Shown one piece after another: positions 30,003 to 38,375 of a DNA stretch of 64,000 bases (its first letter is position 1; each line of letters starts with the position of its first letter). Position numbers and translations under genes: made by a program. The notes below the pieces were generated by a model. The model was not told where the DNA came from, did not search any database, and saw only the letters and a list, made by a program, of their open reading frames with translations. Origin of the DNA: Duganella sp. OV510 (lineage in GTDB: Bacteria; Pseudomonadota; Gammaproteobacteria; Burkholderiales; Burkholderiaceae_D); assembly GCF_900100205.1 (NCBI RefSeq), contig NZ_FNEQ01000001.1:1302001-1366000 (forward strand), in the 5' to 3' direction.

Positions 30003-31577
30003 TCAGCTCCTTAGCCACAGGTCATCGAAGCGCCAGGTGGTGAAGTGCGAGCGTTCCGGTTTGGCGCCGCCAACACGCGGCGATATGCCGTCCACCACGT
30101 TGGCGTAGCCCCAGATCAGCAGGCCGCCGCTGTCATGCTGGATCTGCTGCGCCTCGTGCACCAGCAGCTTGCGCCGCTCGACGTCCGGCTGCGCCATCGC
30201 TTCGGTCAGCAGTTGCGTGAAGCGGGCGTCGTTGAAGTGGGTTTTGTTGAGGGCCGCCAGCGGGCCATCGGTATTGGTGGCGGTGTGCAGGAATTCGCCA
30301 CCCAGCTTATAGGTGGTACTCAAGGCCCAGCTGTCGCGCAGCGGGCCGTTGAACGTGGCGGCGTCGACCTGCTTGACGCGGATGTCGACGCCAGCCAGCC
30401 TGGCCTGATTGGCAAACACCTGCGCCGCCGCACTGCCGCCCGGTCCGGCCGCAAGTTCCAGTTGCAAGCGCTCGTGGCCCGCCGCGCGCAACAGCGACCT
30501 TGCCTGTTCCAGATCGTAGGGCCGCTGGGCGATGGCGTGGTTGTAGGTTGGATCAAGCGGCGAATACAGGTCATTGGCGATCCGCCCCTGGCCGCCCAGC
30601 GCGCGCTCCACAAGCTCCTGGCGATTCGCCAGCAGACGGAAAGCCTGCCGCACGCGCACATCGCGGAATGGTTCGGCGTTCAGGTTCATTTCAAAACCGT
30701 GCCAGCCGTGGCTTTGGCTGATGACCAGGTTGGCCACGCCGCTGGCGCGCAGCGCCGGAATCTGCTCGGGCGAGATGGCGTAGGCAGTATCGATCTGCCC
30801 CGCCAGCAAAGCCGCCACGCGCGCCGTCTGGTCCTTGAACTCGATGATTTCCAGTTCATCCGCATACGGCTTGCCGGGCTTGAAGTAGTTTTCAAAGCGG
30901 GTGAACAGCGACCGCTGCCCGGGCGTGAATTCCTTCAGCTTGTACGGCCCTGCGCCGACCGGATTGCGCACCGGGTCATAGTCGGTCGGCACGATGCCGC
31001 CGAAATTGACCCAGCCGTCCGGCAGCGGCAAAAAGCCGGCGCCATCGCGGATCGGAATGCGCACGGTGCGCTCATCCAGCTTGACGATGTTGTCGCGGTC
31101 TATGCGCTGCACCAGCGACGCAAACGGCGACGCCAGTTGCGGGTCGGACAGGCGGCGCGCCGAGAAAATCAGGTCATCGGCGCTGATGGTTTTCCCGTGA
31201 TGGAATTCCAGCCCCTTGCGCAGGCGGATGGTCCAGGCGCTGGCGTTGGCGTTGACGCTGACCTCTTCGGCCAGCGCCAGGTCCGGCGTCATATGCTCGC
31301 TCCACTCCCACAGCTTGCTGTACAGCGCGAAGCCGCGAATGATGCCGCTGCCGACCGGCTTGTGGACATCCAGATTGCCGCTATGGCTGCCGTCGACGAT
31401 GCCCAGCCGCAGGCGGCCGCCCTGGCGCGGCTTGTCGTCCAGCGCGGCAGCGGCGCTGGCGGATGCATTGCCTGCGCCGCCCTGCTGCTCGCAGCCGGCG
31501 AGCAAGCCGCCGAAGGCCAGGCCGGCGCCCAGTGCGGCGCCGCCACGTAAAAAGTCCCTGCGCGAGTGCTGTCCCAT
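30003..31577 (-). CDS. Family 5 extracellular solute-binding protein, Tat-type lipoprotein
   Basis: The 524-residue protein belongs to the DppA/OppA/NikA cluster. The signal carries a twin-arginine motif (SRRDFLRGG, residues 5-13) followed by a lipobox (LLAGC, Cys29), so it is probably exported folded and lipid-anchored. The body shows the family layout: TIRLRKGLEFHHGKTISADDLIFSARR, an IPIRDG...GAGPYKLKEF region and a QAFRLLANRQELVERAL block. The ligand could be a peptide, a metal chelate or a sulfur compound; its place between monooxygenase 3 and the permeases favours the monooxygenase substrate. A strong ribosome-binding site (AAGGAGG) precedes it. Confidence 0.9.
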   Translation of the reverse strand: MGQHSRRDFLRGGAALGAGLAFGGLLAGCEQQGGAGNASASAAAALDDKPRQGGRLRLGIVDGSHSGNLDVHKPVGSGIIRGFALYSKLWEWSEHMTPDLALAEEVSVNANASAWTIRLRKGLEFHHGKTISADDLIFSARRLSDPQLASPFASLVQRIDRDNIVKLDERTVRIPIRDGAGFLPLPDGWVNFGGIVPTDYDPVRNPVGAGPYKLKEFTPGQRSLFTRFENYFKPGKPYADELEIIEFKDQTARVAALLAGQIDTAYAISPEQIPALRASGVANLVISQSHGWHGFEMNLNAEPFRDVRVRQAFRLLANRQELVERALGGQGRIANDLYSPLDPTYNHAIAQRPYDLEQARSLLRAAGHERLQLELAAGPGGSAAAQVFANQARLAGVDIRVKQVDAATFNGPLRDSWALSTTYKLGGEFLHTATNTDGPLAALNKTHFNDARFTQLLTEAMAQPDVERRKLLVHEAQQIQHDSGGLLIWGYANVVDGISPRVGGAKPERSHFTTWRFDDLWLRS

Positions 31578-31586
31578 GCGGCCTCC

Positions 31587-32795
31587 TTACGCTGCAGCGG
31601 CCAGTGGCGCCTGTGCGGCAGGCCGGCGTCCCGGCGACAGCAACGGTACGTCGAAGCCGTGGTCCAAGTCCAGCAGCGGGAATAGCAGGTCGGCCACGCG
31701 GTACGCCTCTTCGATCAACGGCCAACCGGACAGGATGAAGGTGCCAACGCCGTGTGCCTGGAATTCGCGGATGCGCGCCGCCACGTTCTCGGCGCTGCCG
31801 ACCAGCGTGGTGCCCTGCGCCGGGCCAAGCACGTTAAAGCCGTGCAGCGCCGGGCCGGTCCAGATGTTTGGATAAATCTCATAATCGCGTGCCTTCGGCA
31901 GGCGGCCGGCACGAATCTGCTCCAGGTTGCGGTTGACCTGCGGGTCCGGGCTGACATAGGTATCGAAATGCTCGCCCGGCGGCAGTTGGCGCTCGATCGA
32001 CTGGCGCGCATACTCGACCGAGGTGCGGCTGACCAGGTACTCGGCATATTCCCACGCCTCCTCCTCGGTTTCGCGCACGATGATCTGCAAGCGCGTGCCA
32101 TATTCCAGTTGGCGTCCCAGCTTGGCCGCCTCGGCGCCGACGCGGCGGAATTTTTCACCCAGCCTGGCCGGGGTGTTGGCAAAGCTCAAATACACATCCA
32201 GCGTCTGCACCGAATGCGCCACGCCGGGGCCGGAGGTGCCAGCGCCCCACAGCGGGATAGGCGCATAACTCGGCGCAGCAGCGCCACGCTGGCTGCCACC
32301 GCCGGCATCGGCCGGACGCGGTGCGATCTGAATGTATTTGCCGTCGTAGCCAGCACCGCTGCCGCTGTACAGGCGCTTGAAGGCATCCCAGTATTCCAGG
32401 CTGTAATCGTAGCGCTCATCATGCGGCAAGTGGAAACCTTGCGACGGCAGCACCTTGTCGTTGCCATTGACGACGTTGTAGATCAGGCGATTGCCTGAGA
32501 AGCGGTTGATGGTCTGCGCGATCTGTGCCAGCTTGGCCGGCGCGATCAGGCCCGGATAGACGGCTGCCACGAACTTCATGCGCTGGGTGACCGACAGCAC
32601 CGATGCCGCCAGCACGTTGACTTCGTCGGCGCCGGTGGCCAGTAGCGCACCGTAGTAACCCAGCTTGTCGATGGTGCTGGCCAGTTGCTGCAAATGACCG
32701 TAGCCGGTCTGCCAGCGTCCATCCGCTTCCCACGGCACCTGGCCGTCCGGCGCGGTCAGATACCACAATATTTTTACGCCCGTTTTCCCGCTCAT
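31587..32795 (-). CDS. Luciferase-like (SsuD-type) flavin monooxygenase 3
   Basis: This 402-residue protein is the closest of the three to alkanesulfonate monooxygenase SsuD. It has YGHLQQLASTIDKLGYYGALLATG, RFSGNRLIYNVVNG, HDERYDYSLEYWDAFKRLY, TRLQIIVRETEEEAWEYAEYL and the C-terminal LSGWPLIEEAYRVADLLFPLLD. In SsuD the segment FGIRLHV carries Arg226 and His228; here the arginine is kept and the histidine position is glutamine. It is the first gene of the minus-strand operon, nine bases before the solute-binding protein gene. The start at 32795 has GAAGGAG seven bases upstream. Confidence 0.87.
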   Translation of the reverse strand: MSGKTGVKILWYLTAPDGQVPWEADGRWQTGYGHLQQLASTIDKLGYYGALLATGADEVNVLAASVLSVTQRMKFVAAVYPGLIAPAKLAQIAQTINRFSGNRLIYNVVNGNDKVLPSQGFHLPHDERYDYSLEYWDAFKRLYSGSGAGYDGKYIQIAPRPADAGGGSQRGAAAPSYAPIPLWGAGTSGPGVAHSVQTLDVYLSFANTPARLGEKFRRVGAEAAKLGRQLEYGTRLQIIVRETEEEAWEYAEYLVSRTSVEYARQSIERQLPPGEHFDTYVSPDPQVNRNLEQIRAGRLPKARDYEIYPNIWTGPALHGFNVLGPAQGTTLVGSAENVAARIREFQAHGVGTFILSGWPLIEEAYRVADLLFPLLDLDHGFDVPLLSPGRRPAAQAPLAAAA

Positions 32796-32883
32796 CGCCT
32801 GCTCCTTCAATGGTTATTCCTGTATTTCGCAAAAGCCGTGCCCGCGCGGGATGGCCAAAACTGCTGCGCGTGCAACGGCGCTG

Positions 32884-32898
32884 CTGCTTTTTCAACAG
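32884..32898. promoter_or_regulatory. Site B of the shared motif, before monooxygenase 3
   Basis: CTGCTTTTTCAACAG lies 89 bases upstream of the monooxygenase 3 start codon, in the 128-base gap after the TonB receptor gene. It shares TTCAACAG and the leading CTG with site C, and TTnAACAG with site A. Confidence 0.45.
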
Positions 32899-32923
32899 CG
32901 CGCTGCTGCTTGCGCAGCGGCGC

Positions 32924-35578
32924 TTAGAAGCGGTACGCCAGCGAGGCTTGCAGCGCGCGCGGCACGCCCGGCTGCAAAAACTCGGTGGTGGCGCCGGTCA
33001 ACCCGTTGACGAAGTTCTGCTCATTGGTAACGTTGAGGATGCGTAGCGCCGCATCCCACTTCGGCTGGCGGTAGTACAGCGTCAGGTTCAGGTTGTGCTC
33101 ATTCGGCACGGTAGCGTTGTGGGCCAGGCTGGTGTCCCACTTGCTGGTCCACCAGGCGGAGGCCTCGGCGCCGAAGCCTTTGCCGAAGCGCACATCGACA
33201 TAGCCGTTGAGCGAGTGCTGCGGGATGCCGGGCGCCTTGCTGGAGCCTGGTGCGGCGCGCTGGTTCAGCGTATTTCCGTCGGCGAACACGGTGGCGTTGT
33301 CGGCCACGAAGCCGTACGGCGAGAAGAAGCCGGCCGGGAAAGTGATGTAGGTGTACTTGGCGTTGATCAGCGAATAGTTCAGGCCCGCCGTCACATCACG
33401 CGTGGCTTGCAGGCGCAGCGACAGGTCGACACCACGGATCTGCATTTTCGGCACGCTGCCATCGGTCAGCGGCGCCACGTCACGCTGCTGGCGATAGGCG
33501 GCAATGGTGCCTTGCAGACGGCCGGGTATCAGCTCGGCCTTCGCGCCGACTTCAAACAAGCGGCTCAAGCTGCGGAAGTTGAGTGGATTCAGTTTGTTAT
33601 TGGCGCCCCAGGTCAGCACGTCTGCAAAGCCGCCGGTGTTGATCGAATACGAGCGGTCATAGGTCGCGTACAGCGTACTGTCCGCAGTCGGCTTATACAG
33701 CAGGCTGCCCTGTACCGCCGGCAGGTAGGCGCGCAGCGAATCCGATACTTCCTGCGCTGCGGTCAGGTAGACCGGATTGTGAATGTAGGCGTCAACGCGG
33801 GTGCCGCTCAGGCCGAGGTTCAGGCCATAGCGCTCGTCCAGCAGGAAGTTCTGCTGGGTGAACAGGCCGAGGTTTTTCCAGTCACCGTCCGAAGTGTAGA
33901 CGGCGCCGCCGGCTGCCGGTGACCCACCGCGCTCCGAATAGAAGTCGCCGCCGGCCGGATAGGCAGCAGGCAGGCTCAGATAGCCAAACGCGCTGGAATA
34001 TTGCGGCACGCCGGCAGTGCCGATCCACGAACCGGGACCGGATGGCGAGGCCAGGCCGAGCAGCGTTCCTGGCGTTTTCAAGTCCAGCGGCGCAGTCAGG
34101 TCATACGGATTGATAGTGAAGCTGTTGTTGGCCGCTTTGGTACTGAAGCGTTCGTAGCGGTAGCTGACACCGGTATTGCTGTCGTGCCGCAGCGGCAGGC
34201 CAAACAGCGTGTAACCGCCATTGCCGCGCAGTTCCAGCCGGTCTTCAAAGATGCGGTCCTCGATCTGCGTGAAGAAACTGCCGACCGAACTGCCGGTATC
34301 CTTGGAGTGCTGGTACAGGGCGCTGTTCAGCAGCGACCAGCCGCGCGTGATGTCCCATGCCACGCGCAGTTGCGAGGTCTCGCGGCGTGCCGTGTTCTTG
34401 TCGTTCGGGTTGGAGTACGCCGAATCGGACAGCGATGTCAGGCCATTGCCCTGCAAGCCCGGATCGTAGACCCAGCCGCGCACGGTGCCCGGCGTGGCAG
34501 CGTTGGTGAGGAAGGACGGCAACGCCGTACCGCTCAGCAGCGCTCCGGCGACATACTGCTTGACGCCGGCCGTGTTGGTGACGGCGGTACGCTGCTGCCA
34601 ACCCACCACCGATGAGTTATAGGCGCCCGATGCGTACACCGGCGAATAATACTTGATCGAAGCGCCACTGCCGACGCTGATGATCGGCGTCGCACGGCCA
34701 CCGTAATACTGGCCGCTGTCGATCAGCGTCTGCGTCACGCGGTTCCAGCCGTGGGTGACATTGAAATCGTAGTAGTCGTCCACCGCCAGATTCCAGTCAA
34801 CGCGCACGCCGGCGGCCGGCTTCCACGCCAGCGCGCCGTAGAAGGCGTTGTAGTTATTACTGACGCCATCGGCGTAGTCCTTGGCGCGCTGAGGCGTCAC
34901 ACTGACGCGGTAGGCCAGCGTCTCGCTCAGCGGGCCGGTCAGATCGAAGGTCAGCGAGTTGGCACCATACGAGCCACCGCCCGGCACCCAGGTGCCCAGT
35001 TGCGCGCTGACCTGGCCGTGCTGGCTCTCAAAGTCCGGCTTCTTCGACAGGTAATTGGCATAGCCGCCACTGCGCGAGGAGATGCCGAACACTTGCGGCA
35101 CCGGGCCGGCGACAATATCGACGCCCTCGAAGGCATTGGTATTAAAAGGATGGCGCACATTGTAGGTACGCTGGCCATCCTGGTATAGCTCGGACGCCTG
35201 GCCGCGTATCAGCGGCGCCACCGAGACGTTCTGGCCGCCGTTGCGCGTCACGCCAGGCGCGTACTTGACCAGGTCGTCGGCAGTCTTGATGCCATCCCGC
35301 AGCAACTGGTCGGCATTGACCTGCGATACCGAGCGTGGCGTATCCAGCAAGCTGGTATCGGTGCCGTACACCGAACTGACCGGACGCCTGGCCAGCGCAG
35401 TGCTCTGCCCTTTCACCACCACCACCGAGCCGTCGGCAATCGCTTCCACCGCTGGTGCGGCAGCGTCGTCCGCCACAGCTGCTGCGGCAGGATCAGCCTG
35501 CGCCTGCAACGCGGTCAACGCCAGGGCAACCGCCAGCGCCAGGCGGCGCGGCGTGGGTTGAGGAAGTTGGTGATTCAT
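32924..35578 (-). CDS. TonB-dependent outer-membrane receptor
   Basis: The 884-residue protein begins with a signal peptide (RRLALAVALALTALQAQA). A plug domain follows (about 60-200: SLLDTPRSVSQVNADQL, IKTADDLVKYAPGV, APLIRGQ, FEGVDIVAGP). A large beta-barrel ends in the aromatic-terminated strand ASLAYRF typical of outer-membrane proteins. By pattern it falls in the siderophore-receptor branch. No iron-uptake genes lie nearby; the neighbours are an ABC importer and monooxygenases, so it may import the organosulfur substrate. The start at 35578 has CGGAG eight bases upstream; an earlier in-frame ATG lacks one. Confidence 0.9.
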   Translation of the reverse strand: MNHQLPQPTPRRLALAVALALTALQAQADPAAAAVADDAAAPAVEAIADGSVVVVKGQSTALARRPVSSVYGTDTSLLDTPRSVSQVNADQLLRDGIKTADDLVKYAPGVTRNGGQNVSVAPLIRGQASELYQDGQRTYNVRHPFNTNAFEGVDIVAGPVPQVFGISSRSGGYANYLSKKPDFESQHGQVSAQLGTWVPGGGSYGANSLTFDLTGPLSETLAYRVSVTPQRAKDYADGVSNNYNAFYGALAWKPAAGVRVDWNLAVDDYYDFNVTHGWNRVTQTLIDSGQYYGGRATPIISVGSGASIKYYSPVYASGAYNSSVVGWQQRTAVTNTAGVKQYVAGALLSGTALPSFLTNAATPGTVRGWVYDPGLQGNGLTSLSDSAYSNPNDKNTARRETSQLRVAWDITRGWSLLNSALYQHSKDTGSSVGSFFTQIEDRIFEDRLELRGNGGYTLFGLPLRHDSNTGVSYRYERFSTKAANNSFTINPYDLTAPLDLKTPGTLLGLASPSGPGSWIGTAGVPQYSSAFGYLSLPAAYPAGGDFYSERGGSPAAGGAVYTSDGDWKNLGLFTQQNFLLDERYGLNLGLSGTRVDAYIHNPVYLTAAQEVSDSLRAYLPAVQGSLLYKPTADSTLYATYDRSYSINTGGFADVLTWGANNKLNPLNFRSLSRLFEVGAKAELIPGRLQGTIAAYRQQRDVAPLTDGSVPKMQIRGVDLSLRLQATRDVTAGLNYSLINAKYTYITFPAGFFSPYGFVADNATVFADGNTLNQRAAPGSSKAPGIPQHSLNGYVDVRFGKGFGAEASAWWTSKWDTSLAHNATVPNEHNLNLTLYYRQPKWDAALRILNVTNEQNFVNGLTGATTEFLQPGVPRALQASLAYRF

Positions 35579-35686
35579 GATTCGGCTCCGATCTTTGTGG
35601 TTGGTTGCTTGCACAAAGTGCAGTTTCCATGCCACTCAAATCGGCGCCGTTTCACGCCCGGATTGCTGGATTTGCAGCGCGAACTG

Positions 35687-35701
35687 CTGTTTATTCAACA
35701 G
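35687..35701. promoter_or_regulatory. Site C of the shared motif, before the TonB receptor
   Basis: CTGTTTATTCAACAG has perfect 5-bp inverted arms (CTGTT/AACAG) around five bases. It lies 109 bases upstream of the receptor start codon and is the best copy of the motif. Confidence 0.5.
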
Positions 35702-35733
35702 CCGGCGCCGCCCTGCGCTGTTGCGCGGGCGAC

Positions 35734-35771
35734 AAAAAAAAGGCCGCCGCATAAGCTCATGCGGCGGCCTT
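35734..35771 (-). terminator. Intrinsic terminator after cphA1
   Basis: A perfect 13-bp stem (arms 35740-35752 and 35759-35771, six-base loop) is followed on the minus strand by eight T (the A-tract at 35734-35741). It lies 17 bases past the cphA1 stop codon and ends the cyanophycin synthetase message. Confidence 0.92.
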
Positions 35772-35788
35772 CTATGGAGCGTGGAAGA

Positions 35789-38359
35789 TTATGCTTCCTT
35801 GATACGCCTGGCGATATGCGCCAGCGCGTCTTCCACCTGGTCGATCAGGATCAGGCACAGGTCACCGTCTTGCAAGCGCGCCAGCGCGGTGTCGATGGCC
35901 TTGAATTCGCCGTAGATTTCCTCAACGTGCGAAGTGCGCGGTGCGCCGGTCAGGCCGGAGCGCAGCAGCGCCACCACTTCGCCGTCGACGCGGCCACGCT
36001 GGCAGGCGTCTTCGTACAGCAGCACGTCGTCAAATGCGCGGCCAAGGATCTCGGTCTGCTGCGAGATGTCCTGGTCGCGGCGGTCGCCTGCGCCGGAAAT
36101 CACCACCACGCGGCGCTTGGCCGGCATGGTTTCCACCGCCTTGACCAGTGCCAGGATGGCGTCCGGATTGTGGCCGTAGTCGGCGATCAGCGTCGCGCCC
36201 TTGTAGTCGAACACATTGAAGCGGCCCGGCGCATTGTCCGAATCGTTGGCGAAGGTTTTCAGGCCGAGGCGGATCGCATCCCAGCCGATGCCCACGCCCC
36301 ACGCCGCAGCGACGGACGCCATGACGTTCTCCACCTGGAAGCCGATGGCGCCGTTGCGGGTGATCGGCACCTGCGACAGCGAGATGCGATGCTGCTCGCG
36401 GCCTTCCGCCGCGACGATGTCGCCATCTTCCACATACACGGTGCGGCTGCCCTGCGCCAGGTGCGTGGCGATGACGGGATGCGTGCGGTCGGCGCCGAAG
36501 AAGATCACCTTGCCACGGCAGGTGGCCGCCATGCCGGCGACGATAGGATCAACCGCGTTCAGCACCGCGTAGCCGCTTTCCGACACGTTCTGCACGATCA
36601 CGCGCTTCAGCACCGCCAGGTCTTCCACGGTGGTGATGTAATTCAGGCCCAGGTGGTCGCCCATGCCGATATTGGTGACGACTGCCACCTGGCAGCGGTC
36701 AAAGGCCAGGCCTTCGCGCAAGATGCCGCCACGCGCGGTTTCAAACACCGCCGCATCAACATCAGGATGCAGCAGCACGTTGCGCGCGCTGCGTGGACCG
36801 CTGCAATCGCCGCTATCGGTCTGGCGGCCTTCGATGTAGACGCCGTCGGTATTGGTCATGCCGGTGCGCAGGCCGCTGGCGGTCAGCAGGTGCGCGATCA
36901 GGCGCACGGTGGTGGTCTTGCCGTTGGTGCCGGTCACCGCTACCACGGGAATGCGGCCGTTTTCGCCAGGCGCAAACATGGTGTTGACGATGGCTTCTCC
37001 CACCGCGCGGCCTTTGCCAAACGATGGCGCGATGTGCATGCGCAGGCCCGGCGCGGCATTCACTTCCACCACGCCGCCACGTTGATTTTCAATTGGCTCC
37101 AGCACGTTGTCGCACACCACGTCCACGCCGCACAGATCGAGGCCGATCATTTGCGCCGCTTCCACCGCACGCGCCGCTACTTCCGGATGCACGTCATCGG
37201 TGACGTCGGTAGCGGTGCCGCCGGTCGACAGGTTGGCGTTGTTGCGCAGGATGACGCGCTGGCCCTTGGCCGGCACCGAATCCGCGTTCAGGTCTTGCAG
37301 TGCCAGGCGCGCCAGCGCGATGTCGTCGAAGCGGATCTTGGTCAGCGAAGTCGAGTGGCCCGAGCCGCGACGCGGGTCGGCATTGACGATCTCCACCAGC
37401 TGGCGCACGGTGTGCACGCCGTCGCCCACCACCAGCGGCGGATCACGGCGCGCGGCAGCCACCAGCTTGTTGCCGATGACCAGCAGGCGGTAATCGTGAC
37501 CTGGCAAGTAGCGCTCGACCATCACATCGTCGCGGAATTCCTTGGCGGTGCGGAAGGCAGCCTTCAGATGGTCTTCCGTCATGATGTTGACCGTGACACC
37601 CTTGCCCTGGTTGCCGTCCTTCGGCTTGACCACCACCGGCAGGCCGATTTCCTGCGCGGCTTTCCAGGCGTCGGCTTCATCTTCGACCGAACGGCCGATA
37701 GGCACCGGCACGCCGGCGGCGTGCAGCAGCTTCTTGGTCAGTTCCTTGTCCTGCGCGATGGTCTCGCCAATGGCGCCGGTGGTGTCCATTTCAGCGGCCT
37801 GGATGCGGCGCTGTTTCGAGCCCCAGCCAAACATCACCATCGAGCCTTCGGTCAGGCGGCGAAACGGAATGTCGCGCGCCACGGCGGCGTTGACGATGGC
37901 GCCGGTGCTTGGGCCCAGGCGCACGTCTTCATCCAGGTCGCGCAATTCGGTCAGCGCGGCTTCCAGGTCGAAGGCGGTATCGGCCAGTACCGAGACGATC
38001 AGCGCCTCGGCCAGTTCCACGGCGCGGCGGCCGACGGCTTCTTCGGTGTACTCCACCACGGTTTGATAGATGCCCTCTTCCAGCGTGGCGTGCGTGCGGC
38101 TGAACGTCACCGGGCAGCCGGCTTGCGCCTGCAGGCTCAGGGTCACCACTTCCAGCACGCGGGCCAGCGGCACGGCGCTGGAATTGCCGGTCGGGTGCAA
38201 GGCGCCAACGGCAGGAAAACGCGCGTGCAGGCGCTGTTCGAAGTTCGGCAGCGTCGCGATCGATTGTTCTTCCGGCGGGCACGAAACGATGACTTCCACT
38301 CCAGTATGGTGGCTCCAAAGATTCGGGCCGCGAAGGGCGCGGATACGTTTAACTTCCAT
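35789..38359 (-). CDS. cphA: Cyanophycin synthetase (CphA1 type)
   Basis: CphA makes the storage polymer multi-L-arginyl-poly-L-aspartate from Asp and Arg with ATP. The 856-residue protein has the three known parts. The N-terminal domain is about 1-165. The ATP-grasp domain, about 220-475, includes LPVVVKPKDGNQGKGV and ends in GGVVEVNAAPGLRMH. The Mur-ligase-like domain has an intact P-loop, GTNGKTTT, near residue 478 and a C-terminal domain with IADYGHNPDAI. It follows the shorter synthetase gene by 16 bases in the same operon. The ribosome-binding site is weak, which suggests translational coupling. Confidence 0.95.
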   Translation of the reverse strand: MEVKRIRALRGPNLWSHHTGVEVIVSCPPEEQSIATLPNFEQRLHARFPAVGALHPTGNSSAVPLARVLEVVTLSLQAQAGCPVTFSRTHATLEEGIYQTVVEYTEEAVGRRAVELAEALIVSVLADTAFDLEAALTELRDLDEDVRLGPSTGAIVNAAVARDIPFRRLTEGSMVMFGWGSKQRRIQAAEMDTTGAIGETIAQDKELTKKLLHAAGVPVPIGRSVEDEADAWKAAQEIGLPVVVKPKDGNQGKGVTVNIMTEDHLKAAFRTAKEFRDDVMVERYLPGHDYRLLVIGNKLVAAARRDPPLVVGDGVHTVRQLVEIVNADPRRGSGHSTSLTKIRFDDIALARLALQDLNADSVPAKGQRVILRNNANLSTGGTATDVTDDVHPEVAARAVEAAQMIGLDLCGVDVVCDNVLEPIENQRGGVVEVNAAPGLRMHIAPSFGKGRAVGEAIVNTMFAPGENGRIPVVAVTGTNGKTTTVRLIAHLLTASGLRTGMTNTDGVYIEGRQTDSGDCSGPRSARNVLLHPDVDAAVFETARGGILREGLAFDRCQVAVVTNIGMGDHLGLNYITTVEDLAVLKRVIVQNVSESGYAVLNAVDPIVAGMAATCRGKVIFFGADRTHPVIATHLAQGSRTVYVEDGDIVAAEGREQHRISLSQVPITRNGAIGFQVENVMASVAAAWGVGIGWDAIRLGLKTFANDSDNAPGRFNVFDYKGATLIADYGHNPDAILALVKAVETMPAKRRVVVISGAGDRRDQDISQQTEILGRAFDDVLLYEDACQRGRVDGEVVALLRSGLTGAPRTSHVEEIYGEFKAIDTALARLQDGDLCLILIDQVEDALAHIARRIKEA

Positions 38360-38375
38360 GATTATTCTTGTTCTT

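Noticed and set aside
32924-35578. Siderophore receptor for iron as the sole reading of the TonB-dependent protein
   Set aside because: The sequence type fits, but no siderophore, Fur-box-like or iron genes are nearby, and the neighbours and shared upstream motif point to the sulfur locus. Iron uptake remains possible.
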